DNA from: RCIO01 sp040880025
GTDB lineage: Bacteria; Pseudomonadota; Alphaproteobacteria; Rhizobiales; Rhizobiaceae
Length of the DNA: 64,000 nt
Direction: 5' to 3'
Assembly (NCBI GenBank): GCA_040880025.1
Contig: JBBDJD010000021.1
Location: 177,316 to 241,315, forward strand
The stretch's first letter is position 1. The number at the start of each line of letters is the position of its first letter. A model generated the notes under the pieces. That model saw only the letters and a list, made by a program, of their open reading frames with translations, ran no database searches and had not been told where the DNA came from. Position numbers and translations under genes: made by a program. This document shows, in pieces, positions 28,441-37,522 of this stretch.

Positions 28441-30117
28441 TCAAAGCGAGCTGATGTGTCGCCTGATGGCGATGAGCTGGACCCAGCGGAACACGAAAAC
28501 CAGCAGCATGGTGAGCAGGCCGATGACCATGACTTCCTCCTGCCGACCGGCAGACCATAGATTGAGCATGACCACCGACAAAACTTCGGTGTTGATCGAA
28601 TAGAGCAGGACCGAGGCGCTGAGTTCGCGCATGATGCCGAAGAAGGTCAACGTCCAGCCAACGGCGAAGGCGGGCCAAGACAGGGCCACGAGGATGCGCC
28701 ACAGCGTCTGCCACCAGCTTGCGCCGTGTACCCGGGAGGATTCCTCTAGGTCAAAGGAGAGTTGCTGATAGGAACCGCTCATGATGCGCACGGCAAGCGG
28801 CGTGCCCAACGTGATGTAGGCCAGAAGCAGCGCCCAGATGGTTCCGTAGAGCTGGATCGGCCCGGGAAGGATGGCATAGCCCCACAAAAGCCCGATGCCG
28901 AGCACCATACCCGGCATCATCCATGGTAGCCAGGCTAGCGCGTCGATGAGCCGCCGTCCGCGCCAGCGCGTGCGCACCGAGACGTAGGCGACGATGCCGC
29001 CGAGGATCATCGTGGCGGTGGAACCGACAACGCCGAGGATCATGGTGTTGGAGAAGGCGCGCCAGATCTCGCGGCTTTTGAAGACGTTCACGTAGTTCTG
29101 CAGCGTGAACATGTCCCACTGGTAGAACCCCACGAAGCGGACAAAAGAGCCGAGAAGCAGCTGGCCGAGCGGCAGCAGAACCGCGAGCACGAAGAACAGC
29201 ATGCAGGCGGCGAACGCGACCCAGCGCCAGCGACCAAGTCGCATGACCCCCGGCGAGTAGCCCTTGCCGCTCACCGTCACGAAGCTTCGGCCGCCGAGCA
29301 GCCGCCATTGCGCGACGACGAGCAGGAACAGGAACACCATCATGGAGAACGCCATCGCCGTCGCGTACTGGTAGTCTGGCACGGCATTGACGTTGATCGC
29401 TCGGTAGATCTCGGTGACCAACACCTGGATGTTTGCTGGCGTACCGAAGAAGAGCGGCGATTCGAACGCCTCGATGCCGCGCATGAAGCTAAGGATGAAG
29501 GCGCTGGAGACGACCGGCAGCATTAACACCAGCGTGATGCGGAAGAAGGTCTGGGTGCGCGAGGCTCCGGACATGCGGCTGGACTCCTCCAGCGAGGGGT
29601 CCATGGCGCGAAAGGCATCGACCGTGAGCAGAAATATGAACGGCACCGTGTGCTGCACCATATGCCAGATGATGCCGCCGAACGAATAGACGTTGATGAG
29701 CGGCGCGTCGGTGCCGGTGAGCCAGCGCCAGGCGATGTTCACGATGCCGACCTGCGGATTTCCCAGCAGCGACCACGCCGTCGCCGTGATGATCGGCGGG
29801 ATGAAGAACGGCAGGGTAAGCAACACCTCCAGCGTCCCCCGAAAAGGCGTGTCGGTGCGTGCCACAATCCAGGCGAAGGCGACGGCGAGAGTCACCGAGA
29901 TCACCGTCTTGGCCATGGCGATCGCCACGGAATTCCACAGGACCTCGAGATTTCGCGGCGACAGTACCTTCGCGTAGCCGTCGAGGTTATATTCGCCCGG
30001 CAGGCCGGGGGGTGTCGAGTGGAGGCTGCCGAAAAGCAGCGTCGTCAGTGGATATACGGTCAGGAAGGCGAGCAGAATGATCAGCCCGTACAGCCAGAGA
30101 TTTCCTCTCCGTATCAT
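28441..30117 (-). CDS. ABC transporter permease, duplicated FbpB type
   Basis: The 558-residue inner-membrane protein has about twelve helices made of two homologous halves. Each half carries an EAA-type coupling loop: LEESSRMSGASRTQTFFRIT in the first and LEESSRVHGASWWQTLWRIL in the second. This is the FbpB-like single-chain permease architecture. It pairs with the ATPase (27336-28424) and the family 1 receptor (26172-27197). The gene starts 77 bases after the oxidoreductase stop. Confidence 0.9.
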   Translation of the reverse strand: MIRRGNLWLYGLIILLAFLTVYPLTTLLFGSLHSTPPGLPGEYNLDGYAKVLSPRNLEVLWNSVAIAMAKTVISVTLAVAFAWIVARTDTPFRGTLEVLLTLPFFIPPIITATAWSLLGNPQVGIVNIAWRWLTGTDAPLINVYSFGGIIWHMVQHTVPFIFLLTVDAFRAMDPSLEESSRMSGASRTQTFFRITLVLMLPVVSSAFILSFMRGIEAFESPLFFGTPANIQVLVTEIYRAINVNAVPDYQYATAMAFSMMVFLFLLVVAQWRLLGGRSFVTVSGKGYSPGVMRLGRWRWVAFAACMLFFVLAVLLPLGQLLLGSFVRFVGFYQWDMFTLQNYVNVFKSREIWRAFSNTMILGVVGSTATMILGGIVAYVSVRTRWRGRRLIDALAWLPWMMPGMVLGIGLLWGYAILPGPIQLYGTIWALLLAYITLGTPLAVRIMSGSYQQLSFDLEESSRVHGASWWQTLWRILVALSWPAFAVGWTLTFFGIMRELSASVLLYSINTEVLSVVMLNLWSAGRQEEVMVIGLLTMLLVFVFRWVQLIAIRRHISSL

Positions 30118-30194
30118 GTCTCGCTTCCCCTCTTGCCGCGTTCATGACGCGGCCAGTTGTTCTGGCGGGTTTCCGCCGACCGACGGAGTCCACC

Positions 30195-31190
30195 CTATGG
30201 CAGCAGCACAGACGACCCGATCGTCCTGCGGCCGACCAGATCGCGATGCGCCTGCGCGACCTCCTCCAACCGGTATATCTTGCCGATGTGAACTCTGATC
30301 GCGCCCGAGGTCACCATTTCAAGGCACCGGCGCGCCGACCTGTGAAAGGCGGCCGGCGTCGGATTGTGCTGGTGCACGGATGGCCTCGTCAGGTAGACGC
30401 TGCCGGCCTTCGACAATTCGGTCGTGTCGAAACTGTCTGGTCGGCCGGAGGAGATGCCATAGAGCGCGCATGTGCCGCGAAACCGCAAGCAGTCGAGGGA
30501 GCCCTGCAGCGTGTCGATGCCGACGCTGTCGTAGACGCAGGCGACTCCCTTGCCGGCGGTGATTTCCCGCACGGCGTCGACGAAATCGTCGCGGGCGTAA
30601 TTGATTGTGTGGTCGCAACCATAAGCGCACGCGACAGCGGCCTTCTCGTCGGTACTCATCGTGCCGATGACGGTGGCACCCATGTGCTTCGCCCACTGCA
30701 CGAGGATCAACCCCGTCGCGCCCGCGGCGGCATGGACAAGCACGGTGTCGCCCCCGCGGATGCGATAGGTCAGGTTCACCAGCATGTCGACGGTCATCGC
30801 TTTGACGAGATAGGCCGCGGCCGTCTCTTCGCTAACGCCATCGGGCAATCTCACCAGCCGCTCGACCGGATAGTTGCGCAGGCTGGTGTAAGAACCAGCG
30901 GGTGGCGAATACCAGTATGCGACGCGATCGCCCTCGCGAAACCCGCGCACCCCGGGACCTACCTCGGCGACAATGCCTGCGCCCTCCGTACCCAGGATCA
31001 TCGGCAGCGGCGTTTCGTAGCGCGTCTCCAGTCGTGTTCCCTGGCGATGGCCGGGCTCGTTGAAGTTCAGGCCGATAGCCGTCTGGCGAATCTGAACTTC
31101 CCCCTGTGTCGGTGGCGGGACCTCGATCTCGTCGAGGCGCATGACATCGGGGCCGCCTCGCTCATAGATACGGATGGCTCTTGCCAGCAC
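30195..31190 (-). CDS. quinone oxidoreductase-like MDR protein (zinc-free)
   Basis: This NADPH-dependent medium-chain reductase of 331 residues lacks a zinc-binding loop. It has the QOR pattern: IGLNFNEPGHRQG at the substrate side, GTEGAGIV, and the nucleotide-binding HAAAGATGLILVQWAK. Residues ATVIGTMSTDEKAAVACAYG follow as in zeta-crystallin-like enzymes. The gene lies between a 50-codon small ORF (18-base spacing) and the ABC permease on the same strand, so it belongs to the LacI-controlled unit and may reduce an enone or quinone derived from the imported compound. Confidence 0.87.
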   Translation of the reverse strand: MLARAIRIYERGGPDVMRLDEIEVPPPTQGEVQIRQTAIGLNFNEPGHRQGTRLETRYETPLPMILGTEGAGIVAEVGPGVRGFREGDRVAYWYSPPAGSYTSLRNYPVERLVRLPDGVSEETAAAYLVKAMTVDMLVNLTYRIRGGDTVLVHAAAGATGLILVQWAKHMGATVIGTMSTDEKAAVACAYGCDHTINYARDDFVDAVREITAGKGVACVYDSVGIDTLQGSLDCLRFRGTCALYGISSGRPDSFDTTELSKAGSVYLTRPSVHQHNPTPAAFHRSARRCLEMVTSGAIRVHIGKIYRLEEVAQAHRDLVGRRTIGSSVLLP

Positions 31191-31207
31191 GCCGCGTCCG
31201 CCTTCGC

Positions 31208-31360
31208 TCAGGCGCCCGACACTGTCGTCGGACGGAGGGAAATCGCGAAGCGATCGATGCCGGACCAGCCGTCAACCGTCCGGCCCAAGAGAAGACGCAC
31301 GTCCGGCCGCGCTAGTGTGCGCTTCCGGGCATCAAGCGTGCTTGTCTCGCGGGTCGCCAT
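31208..31360 (-). CDS. 50-residue small ORF leading the LacI-controlled operon
   Basis: The ATG at 31360 follows a strong GGGGAGGA ribosome site with 4-base spacing; the frame ends in TGA at 31208-31210, 18 bases before the oxidoreductase start. The peptide opens MATRETSTLDARKRTLARPD, is basic and hydrophilic, and has no signal or membrane segment. I know no family for it. Its position 70 bases after the putative operator at 31431-31448 makes it the first translated frame of the operon. It could be a regulatory leader, a small functional protein or a gene remnant. Confidence 0.45.
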   Translation of the reverse strand: MATRETSTLDARKRTLARPDVRLLLGRTVDGWSGIDRFAISLRPTTVSGA

Positions 31361-31430
31361 GAATTCCTCCCCGTACAAGGTTTCTGGAACCCTGTTCGAT
31401 CTTCTGCGATCCGAAACCTTGATCGCGACC

Positions 31431-31448
31431 TGATCAATCGTTTGATCA
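31431..31448. promoter_or_regulatory. putative LacI-family operator 2
   Basis: TGATCAATCGTTTGATCA is symmetric at 16 of 18 positions around a CG centre, and its inner TCAATCGTTTGA is the exact reverse complement of the core at 27265-27276. It is 71 bases upstream of the 50-codon ORF and about 94 bases downstream of the lacI-type stop. It is well placed to control the oxidoreductase-permease-ATPase unit. Confidence 0.7.
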
Positions 31449-31541
31449 TTGTCCGCATCGTGCGGTTGTTGTCAACCGGCGGAATATCGGATCTCCTATT
31501 CGCCCTCCGCTTGGCCGACGCGGACGGACCCGCCTCGACCC

Positions 31542-32585
31542 CTAGGAGGGCCACGCGGCGGTCGTGGTTCGATCGATGATCGTGGTCTCGAAAGCGACTT
31601 GCGGCGGGTCGTCCGGCAATGGTTCGCTCTTCAGCGTCTTGATCAGATATTCGACGGCGCGCTCGGCGATTTCGTTGATGGGCACCCGAATGCTGGTGAT
31701 GACCGGATCGGGCACAGCGCTGAAGCCGAGAATGGAGATATCGTCGGGGATGGTGAGCCCGGCCGCGTGCACTGCATCCAGCACGCCGTCGACAAGCGTT
31801 GTCCGCGGCACGAAAACGGCTGTCGGCCGTTTTTCCCAGCGAAGGGCAAGCATGGTCTGCATGGCGTTGCGGGCTTCAAGGCGGGTCGATAATTCGGTTG
31901 CCGCAAGCTCCGGATCGAGCGATCTGTCCGCGGCGTCGAGCACTTCGAGCAAGCCGCGTTTGCGGCCCTCGATCTGCTCGACGGTCAAGTCGCCGTCGAA
32001 ATAGGCAATGCGCTTGTGGCCAAGTGAGAGCAAATGTTCGCCGCCGATCCGCCCGACCCGGCCAGAATCGGTGCCGAACCATGGGTCGTCCCCATTCTTG
32101 CGCCGGCGGTTCATAAGCACATAGGGGATGTTTCGCCGCTGCAACATTTCGATCGACGGGTCGTCGTCGCGAGCGGTGGCGAGTAGCAGCCCGTCTATAT
32201 GCCCCTCGCACAGGGTCGTCACGACCTTGAGCGACCGTTCGGCGTCGTCATCGGTGTTGCACAGGATCACGTCGTAGCCGGACCTGTTGGCGCGCGCCTC
32301 GACGGCCCTGAATAGCCAAGAGTGAAAAGGGTTGGTGATGTCGGGCGTCAGCATAGCCAGAATGTGCGTCTGGCGCATTCGAAGCGACTGCGCCACCCGG
32401 TTAGGCCGGTAGCCGGTCCGCTCCACGACTTCCAGTATATGCGCGCGCTTCTTCGGCGAGATGCGTGCGCTCGGGTCAGACCGCAGCACACGCGACACTA
32501 GTGACGGATCGACGCCGACCTCCTTGGCAATCGTCGCCAGGCTCACGTTCGCATTTGCAACGCCGGTTAAATTGCCGTTTGTCAT
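31542..32585 (-). CDS. LacI-family transcriptional repressor
   Basis: The 347-residue protein has a LacI helix-turn-helix (VSLATIAKEVGVDPSLVSRV) and hinge helix (NRVAQSLRMRQTHILAML) in the first 75 residues. A periplasmic-binding-protein-like ligand domain follows (ITNPFHSWLFRAVEARANRS; LLLATARDDDPSIEMLQRRN; VDGVLDAVHAAGLTIPDDIS). It normally dimerises and represses until a small inducer binds. Two matching palindromes at 27264-27277 and 31431-31448, both in front of transport or catabolic units on the same strand, are its likely targets. Its own promoter region has no obvious copy of the site. Confidence 0.92.
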   Translation of the reverse strand: MTNGNLTGVANANVSLATIAKEVGVDPSLVSRVLRSDPSARISPKKRAHILEVVERTGYRPNRVAQSLRMRQTHILAMLTPDITNPFHSWLFRAVEARANRSGYDVILCNTDDDAERSLKVVTTLCEGHIDGLLLATARDDDPSIEMLQRRNIPYVLMNRRRKNGDDPWFGTDSGRVGRIGGEHLLSLGHKRIAYFDGDLTVEQIEGRKRGLLEVLDAADRSLDPELAATELSTRLEARNAMQTMLALRWEKRPTAVFVPRTTLVDGVLDAVHAAGLTIPDDISILGFSAVPDPVITSIRVPINEIAERAVEYLIKTLKSEPLPDDPPQVAFETTIIDRTTTAAWPS

Positions 32586-32850
32586 TGGAACTGCTTGCTA
32601 TTCAACGGATGCAGTGACGCTACAGCGCGCGGTGGCCAACTGCAAAGGATTGTTCTCTTCGGTTTTGGATAGAGCGGATATCGTCAGGCGCATCCAAGAG
32701 ACTTTGAGCTAGACGTCAGCTCATGGCGCGAACCAACTCCAACGGACGGCAGATAATGCCACCTGAGACACTCGGCAAAGGCCTTTTCGGACACCAAAGC
32801 CGCAGCGTAGCGGGACAAGAACATCGCCCGCCACCGCCGTTCCTGGGAGA
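32586..32850. other. short intergenic region upstream of lacI-type gene
   Basis: These bases separate the repressor start from the IstA fragment. No gene is supportable. The lacI-type promoter must lie here, but no clear -35/-10 pair or operator copy was seen. Confidence 0.3.
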
Positions 32851-33115
32851 CGGAGTACTTCATCTTCGACCCGCTGCACTACCTGGCGCTGATCGAGCGG
32901 AAGACCAATGCGCTCGACCAGGCGGCTCCGCTGGTCGGCCGGGACCTGCCCGAAGACTTCACCACGCCACGCCGGCTTCTGGAGGCCCGGATTGCAAGAA
33001 GGGCAAGCGTGAGTTCGTTCAGGTTCTGCGCCTGCTCGAGACCTTCACGCTGGACGATGTCCATGCCGGGATCCGCAGTGCGCTGGAACGCGGCACAACG
33101 ATAGCCCCTTCGTTG
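32851..33115 (+). pseudogene. IS21-type IstA transposase, C-terminal fragment
   Basis: Frames in this stretch read LALIERKTNALDQAAPLVGR, DLPEDFTTPRRLLEARIARR, then after a shift near 32994 GKREFVQVLRLLETFTLDDV and HAGIRSALERG. This is the typical end of IS21-family IstA proteins. The catalytic core is missing and the reading frame is broken, so it is an inactive remnant. It lies just past the end of the hmu-linked small gene at 33170, whose 3' end may have been altered by the insertion. Confidence 0.7.
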
Positions 33116-33169
33116 CGATCCAGCGCCACGGGCGGCCGTCGAGGCCCCTCGGGGCTCGTAAGCGACCTT

Positions 33170-33598
33170 TTAAGGGGGATCCGCCTCGCGCGAAGCGAGC
33201 GGCAGCAACCGTCGGCGGGCAGTCGGCGCCGAGCCACGGAACCTATTGTCGAGTTGATCCAGGGTGTCCCGCGTTGTATATGCGTTCACCTCAAGAAGAT
33301 CCTCAAACAAGTCAGTTCCGCGTTCACGCGTCGCCAAGCCAAATCGGTGCAACGTGATTGAGATGTCGACAAGCTCGGCGGCGGTCCCGGCTGTAGCGGT
33401 TCGAATGTCGCCAAGCTCCCCCTTCCGAGTCGCGACCAAGGCAGATGCGATGGTTCCAACCAGTTCGGCACCGTCCGAAAGTAGTGTTTGCAGCCGATCG
33501 ACAATGAAGGTTGATTGTACTGGGGAATGCTTCTCGATGAAGGGGGCCAGGGCTGTGAGAAATTCCAGCCATTCCGGCGTGGGCGCTATGTCGTCCAC
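33170..33598 (-). CDS. hypothetical protein downstream of hmuV
   Basis: The 142-residue protein starts at GTG 33598, 12 bases after the hmuV stop, so it is probably the last gene of the hmuSTUV unit. Residues 1-110 are helical and acidic (TPEWLEFLTALAPFIEKHSP; LGDIRTATAGTAAELVDISI). The last 25 residues (RFRGSAPTARRRLLPLASRE...) are Arg-rich and differ in character, and the istA remnant lies beyond, so the native C-terminus may have been replaced. No signal peptide or known motif is seen. A role in haem handling is only suggested by position. Confidence 0.55.
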   Translation of the reverse strand: MDDIAPTPEWLEFLTALAPFIEKHSPVQSTFIVDRLQTLLSDGAELVGTIASALVATRKGELGDIRTATAGTAAELVDISITLHRFGLATRERGTDLFEDLLEVNAYTTRDTLDQLDNRFRGSAPTARRRLLPLASREADPP

Positions 33599-33610
33599 GA
33601 TACGACTACC

Positions 33611-34417
33611 TCACCAATCAACTGGCACGGCTTGTGCCGACTGCGGCAGCACGAAAATCTGGTCGCCGGCCGGAATCGCGCCGACCTTGAGCGGGCATTC
33701 GAACACTTCCTCCAGCAGATCATCGGTCAACACGGTCCTGGGATGGCCTGCTGCGGCCAGCCTGCCGCGATGCATGACCGCGATGCGGTCTGCGAACATG
33801 GCGGTCAGGTTGAGGTCGTGCAGGATCGCGATCACCCCTCCTCCCGCTTCGGCAAATTCGCGTGCGATGCGCATGATGACAAGCTGGTGCCGGATGTCGA
33901 GGCTGGACACAGGCTCATCAAGAAACAGGAAGCGCGGCACACCGTCGAGAACCGGCCACCAAACCTGGCACAAGACGCGCGCCAGCTGGACGCGCTGCTG
34001 CTCGCCGCCCGAGAGCTCCTGATAGAAGCGGCCGGCGAAACCAGTCAGGTCGACCCGCGCCAGAGCTTGTTCCCCGATCGACTCGTTTTCCCCGTTTTGT
34101 AGACCGGAGCGTCCGCTGACCAGACCGAGGCGCACGATCTCGCGCACCGTAAAGGGAAAGGACAATGTTGCCGCCTGCGGCAGCACCGCGCGCATTGCGG
34201 CGAGCTCCCAGGATTTGAGCCTGGGCAGATCGTGCCCGTTGATCGAGACGCGGCCCTGATATCCCAATTCCCCGGTCAGGGCGCGCATGAGCGTCGTCTT
34301 GCCTGAACCGTTCGGCCCGACGATCGCGGTTACGGCGCCGGCTTCGGCAGAGAAAGCGACGTCGTGAATGACCGGCTTCTTGCCGAGGCGGACGGACAGG
34401 GATGTGGCGGAGATCAT
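33611..34417 (-). CDS. hmuV: haem ABC transporter ATP-binding protein HmuV
   Basis: The ATG at 34417 gives 268 residues, the usual HmuV length. Walker A is GPNGSGKTT, the signature is LSGGEQQRVQLARVL, Walker B is PRFLFLDEPVSSLD, and the switch is AILHDLNLTAMFAD. It powers haem import across the inner membrane with HmuU and HmuT. One base separates its start from the hmuU stop, and the gene order hmuS-hmuT-hmuU-hmuV is the classic rhizobial arrangement. Confidence 0.93.
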   Translation of the reverse strand: MISATSLSVRLGKKPVIHDVAFSAEAGAVTAIVGPNGSGKTTLMRALTGELGYQGRVSINGHDLPRLKSWELAAMRAVLPQAATLSFPFTVREIVRLGLVSGRSGLQNGENESIGEQALARVDLTGFAGRFYQELSGGEQQRVQLARVLCQVWWPVLDGVPRFLFLDEPVSSLDIRHQLVIMRIAREFAEAGGGVIAILHDLNLTAMFADRIAVMHRGRLAAAGHPRTVLTDDLLEEVFECPLKVGAIPAGDQIFVLPQSAQAVPVDW

Positions 34418-34418
34418 C

Positions 34419-35516
34419 TCAGAGATCGAGCACGCCGCGCTTGCGCAGCAAAATCCAGAGGAAAAACGGTCCGCCAACGGCGGCGGTGACGATGCCGATG
34501 GGCAGTTCGGCGGGCGCAACGATGGTGCGGCTGACGGAGTCGGCAAGAAGCAAAACGATCGCGCCCAGCAACGCGCATGCCGGAAGCAGGTAGCGGTGGT
34601 CGGGGCCGATCAAAAGACGCAGCAAATGCGGCACGACAATACCGACAAAAGCAATACCGCCCGAGACCGCGACGGCAGCGCCGGTGGCGGCCGTGGCGAC
34701 GACGATCGCGACGTATTTGACCCGCTGAACCGAAATGCCGAGATGACTGGCCGCCGATTCACCGAGCGCGAACCCGTTGAGGCCGCGCGCCAGGAACGGC
34801 GTCGCCGCAAGCGCCAAGACAATAATGGGTCCGGCAGCGACGATCTTGGTCCACGTGGCACCGGCCAACGAACCGAGCGACCAGAACGTGAGGTCCCGCA
34901 GTTGCTGGTCGTCGGCAATGAAGATCAACAGGCCGGTGAATGCCGCTGCGAGCGCAGCAAGGGCGATGCCGGCAAGCAGCATCGTGGCCACCGAGGTCCG
35001 GCCCTGGCGGGTGGCGATCCCGTAGAGAAGCAAAGTCGCGCAAAGCGCGCCACCAAACGCGGCCAACGGCAGCGCGAATATCCCGAACACAAGAGTGAAC
35101 GAGGCAAGCACCGTGCCGCCGAGAACGATGACCGTGACGGCGCCAAGTGCCGCACCCGCCGACACGCCGATGATGCCGGGATCGGCCAGCGGGTTTCGGA
35201 ACAAACCCTGCAGGACGGCGCCGGCGACCGCGAGGGAAGCGCCAACAAGCGCTCCCAGGATCGTGCGCGGCAGCCTAATGTCATAGATGATGACGCGGTC
35301 GCGAACGCTCAGTTCGTCGCTCCCCGACAGCCAATCCGACAGCACCGCGAAGACGGACGCATCAGATGCGCCCCATGCCATGCTGAACACCACATCCGCA
35401 CACAGCGCAATCGCAAGCAATCCGATCACCAGCCGCGCGAACGGCTCCCGGTCGCCGTCGGCGGACCTTGCAAATAGGCGGTATGTCACGAGGCCTGCGG
35501 CGCGTGCTTGCGACAT
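34419..35516 (-). CDS. hmuU: haem ABC transporter permease HmuU
   Basis: This 365-residue FecCD/BtuC-type permease has about ten helices. Typical segments include RLPRTILGALVGASLAVAGA, LFRNPLADPGIIGVSAGAAL and GGIAFVGIVVPHLLRLLIGP. It forms the inner-membrane channel for haem delivered by HmuT. Its ATG lies 2 bases before the hmuT stop region ends, in tight linkage with hmuT and hmuV. Confidence 0.93.
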   Translation of the reverse strand: MSQARAAGLVTYRLFARSADGDREPFARLVIGLLAIALCADVVFSMAWGASDASVFAVLSDWLSGSDELSVRDRVIIYDIRLPRTILGALVGASLAVAGAVLQGLFRNPLADPGIIGVSAGAALGAVTVIVLGGTVLASFTLVFGIFALPLAAFGGALCATLLLYGIATRQGRTSVATMLLAGIALAALAAAFTGLLIFIADDQQLRDLTFWSLGSLAGATWTKIVAAGPIIVLALAATPFLARGLNGFALGESAASHLGISVQRVKYVAIVVATAATGAAVAVSGGIAFVGIVVPHLLRLLIGPDHRYLLPACALLGAIVLLLADSVSRTIVAPAELPIGIVTAAVGGPFFLWILLRKRGVLDL

Positions 35517-35518
35517 CG

Positions 35519-36400
35519 TCAGTCTGTGATCGCTTGGCCGTAGAGCGCGACGGCGAGATCGCGAACCGCGGCGGCGGTGCGTGGACCGAATCCCAGGAGA
35601 TAGGCGCCGTCCATATGCAGGATCGCCTTGTTTCTGCCTGCCGGCGTCGCCGCGACAGCGGGCTGGGCGAGAAGCTCTGTATCCACTTCGCCGTTCGGGC
35701 GGTCTCTCGCATTCATCATCAGTATGAGATCGGGCTGGGCGGTGATCACGGCTTCGTCCGCCAGCTGCTTGTAGCCGGTGAATTCCGACATCACGTTGAT
35801 GCCCCCGGCCATCTTGATGATGCCGTCGGCGGCCGTACCCGTGCCGGACGCAAGCAGCTTGCCGCCCTGATTGCTCAGCACGAACAGAACGCGCCGGCGC
35901 TCCGCGACGTGGGCGGTAGAGGCTTCGGCATCCGCCAGGTCGGCCGCGACTTTCGCGGCAAGCTGACCGGCCTTCTCCTCCTCACCGATGGCACGGCCGA
36001 TGGTCGTGATCTTGGTCAGGATACCCTGGCTGTCGAACCGCTCCGGCACGATTGCAATCGGGACACTGGCTTTCTTCAGCACGTCGATTGCTTCCGGCGG
36101 ACCGCTGCCTTCCATCATCAGGATCGCGCTCGGATCGATCGAGAGAACGCCCTCGGGAGACAGGGCGCGCATATAGCCGACATCGGGAAGGGCAAGCGCG
36201 GCCTGCGGATAGACACTGGTCGTATCACGGGCGATCAGATGGTCTTCCTCGCCCAGCGCGTAAATGATCTCGGTGATCGAGCCGCCAACGGCCACCAGGC
36301 GCGAGGTGTCGGGAAGCGTTTCGACGACGTCTGCGCGCGCGGCAATAGCCGCAAACACGACCAGGCAGGTTGTCGCCATGGAGGCAAACGGGGACTTCAT
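35519..36400 (-). CDS. hmuT: periplasmic haem-binding protein HmuT
   Basis: This exported receptor has 293 residues. The signal peptide spans about residues 1-23 (MKSPFASMATTCLVVFAAIA, cleavage near ARA). The mature protein has RLVAVGGSITEIIYALGEED, a class III binding-protein start seen in HmuT/BhuT, and ARDTTSVYPQAALALPDVGY with the Tyr/His-rich ligand region. It hands haem to HmuU. The gene follows hmuS by 9 bases. Confidence 0.92.
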   Translation of the reverse strand: MKSPFASMATTCLVVFAAIAARADVVETLPDTSRLVAVGGSITEIIYALGEEDHLIARDTTSVYPQAALALPDVGYMRALSPEGVLSIDPSAILMMEGSGPPEAIDVLKKASVPIAIVPERFDSQGILTKITTIGRAIGEEEKAGQLAAKVAADLADAEASTAHVAERRRVLFVLSNQGGKLLASGTGTAADGIIKMAGGINVMSEFTGYKQLADEAVITAQPDLILMMNARDRPNGEVDTELLAQPAVAATPAGRNKAILHMDGAYLLGFGPRTAAAVRDLAVALYGQAITD

Positions 36401-36409
36401 GGGATACTC

Positions 36410-37492
36410 CTATGCGGCTGTGTGGCTGGGGATGCGCGGCAGGCGCTCGGCGAGTTCGCGCCAGTCATCGCGCTCGCGGCGGCCCTCGGCCCGCTGGCCG
36501 AAGAACTGGATGATCATGCGGTTCTTGTCGTTATAGGCTTCAACCGAGGTGACGTGTCCGTCGGAGTTCGGCTTGCGGACCGCCCAGACATTCACGATGT
36601 GATCGAGCCTGAGATGAAGGTGGAAACCCGGGTCCATCACGTTGATCCACGGCCCCATCGTCTTGATGTTGGCGACCGGGCCGGAATGTATCTGGATGCA
36701 GCCGTGATTGCCGACAAAGCACATGATCGGGGTGGAATTGGCTGCAGCATGGGTCAACATCGCTCCGACCGTATTGCAGTCGACACGCCAGGCGAGATCA
36801 TCGCCGATCATGTCCAGCGCCTGATGACGCTTCAGGTCCAGCGCTCGCAGGATGCCGAAGAACTGGTGGACGTCGGTCATCCCTTCCCAGCGGCCGCGCA
36901 GTTCAGTGCGCAAGACCTCGTCGCGAACGGCGTTTGCCTGGCCTTCGTCAGCGGCATCATTGCGCGGCTCGATCGCACCAATCCGCGGCGTCTGGTCTGA
37001 CGAGCGAAAGCGGTCCACCAGCCTGCGGTAGGCGTCGATGTCCGATGCCGGGCGCAGGTGGATCTTGTGAACCGCATCGCCCGAGGCATCGAAAAACTGC
37101 AGGCTGCGGCGGGTCTCTTCGCCATCCGGTTTCTCGACAGCGAAGCCATGTACCCAGTTCGACGGGAATATCCTGAGATCGATGTCGCCCGACAGGACCA
37201 TCGAAGCGCGATTGCCGGTGTGGACATTGTCGTAAACGCCGACCTTTTCATGCACGGCGCTTTCATTGCGCGTCAGCGCCATTACTTCGCCCAGCGACGT
37301 CAGTTCGGGAAGCAGCGCATTCACGTCCGCGCTGATGCGTGTCGCCCCCTCGCCACAGAAGGCTGCGACAAATTCGCCTTCCGAAATCCCGAGTTTCGCA
37401 GCGAGATCGCGCTCGCGCATCTTGCTGTTTTCCAGACGCGCCCGCCGAACCTCCTCGGGTGTCACCTGTGCTTCCCTGACCATATCCATCGC
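36410..37492 (-). CDS. hmuS: cytoplasmic haem-handling/degrading protein HmuS (HemS family)
   Basis: The protein has 360 residues from ATG 37492 (GGGGA at 6-base spacing; a further ATG lies 4 codons upstream). It contains the tandem HemS/ChuX repeats: LGEVMALTRNESAVHEKVGV... in the first half and CFVGNHGCIQIHSGPVANIK in the second. It receives imported haem and releases or degrades it. It is the first gene of the minus-strand hmuSTUV unit and shares an upstream region with the receptor gene hmuR, where a TGA-N9-TCA box lies 31-45 bases from its start. Confidence 0.92.
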   Translation of the reverse strand, partial: AMDMVREAQVTPEEVRRARLENSKMRERDLAAKLGISEGEFVAAFCGEGATRISADVNALLPELTSLGEVMALTRNESAVHEKVGVYDNVHTGNRASMVLSGDIDLRIFPSNWVHGFAVEKPDGEETRRSLQFFDASGDAVHKIHLRPASDIDAYRRLVDRFRSSDQTPRIGAIEPRNDAADEGQANAVRDEVLRTELRGRWEGMTDVHQFFGILRALDLKRHQALDMIGDDLAWRVDCNTVGAMLTHAAANSTPIMCFVGNHGCIQIHSGPVANIKTMGPWINVMDPGFHLHLRLDHIVNVWAVRKPNSDGHVTSVEAYNDKNRMIIQFFGQRAEGRRERDDWRELAERLPRIPSHTAA

Positions 37493-37522
37493 ATTTCCCC
37501 ACACGGCTGCGCCACTAATTCT

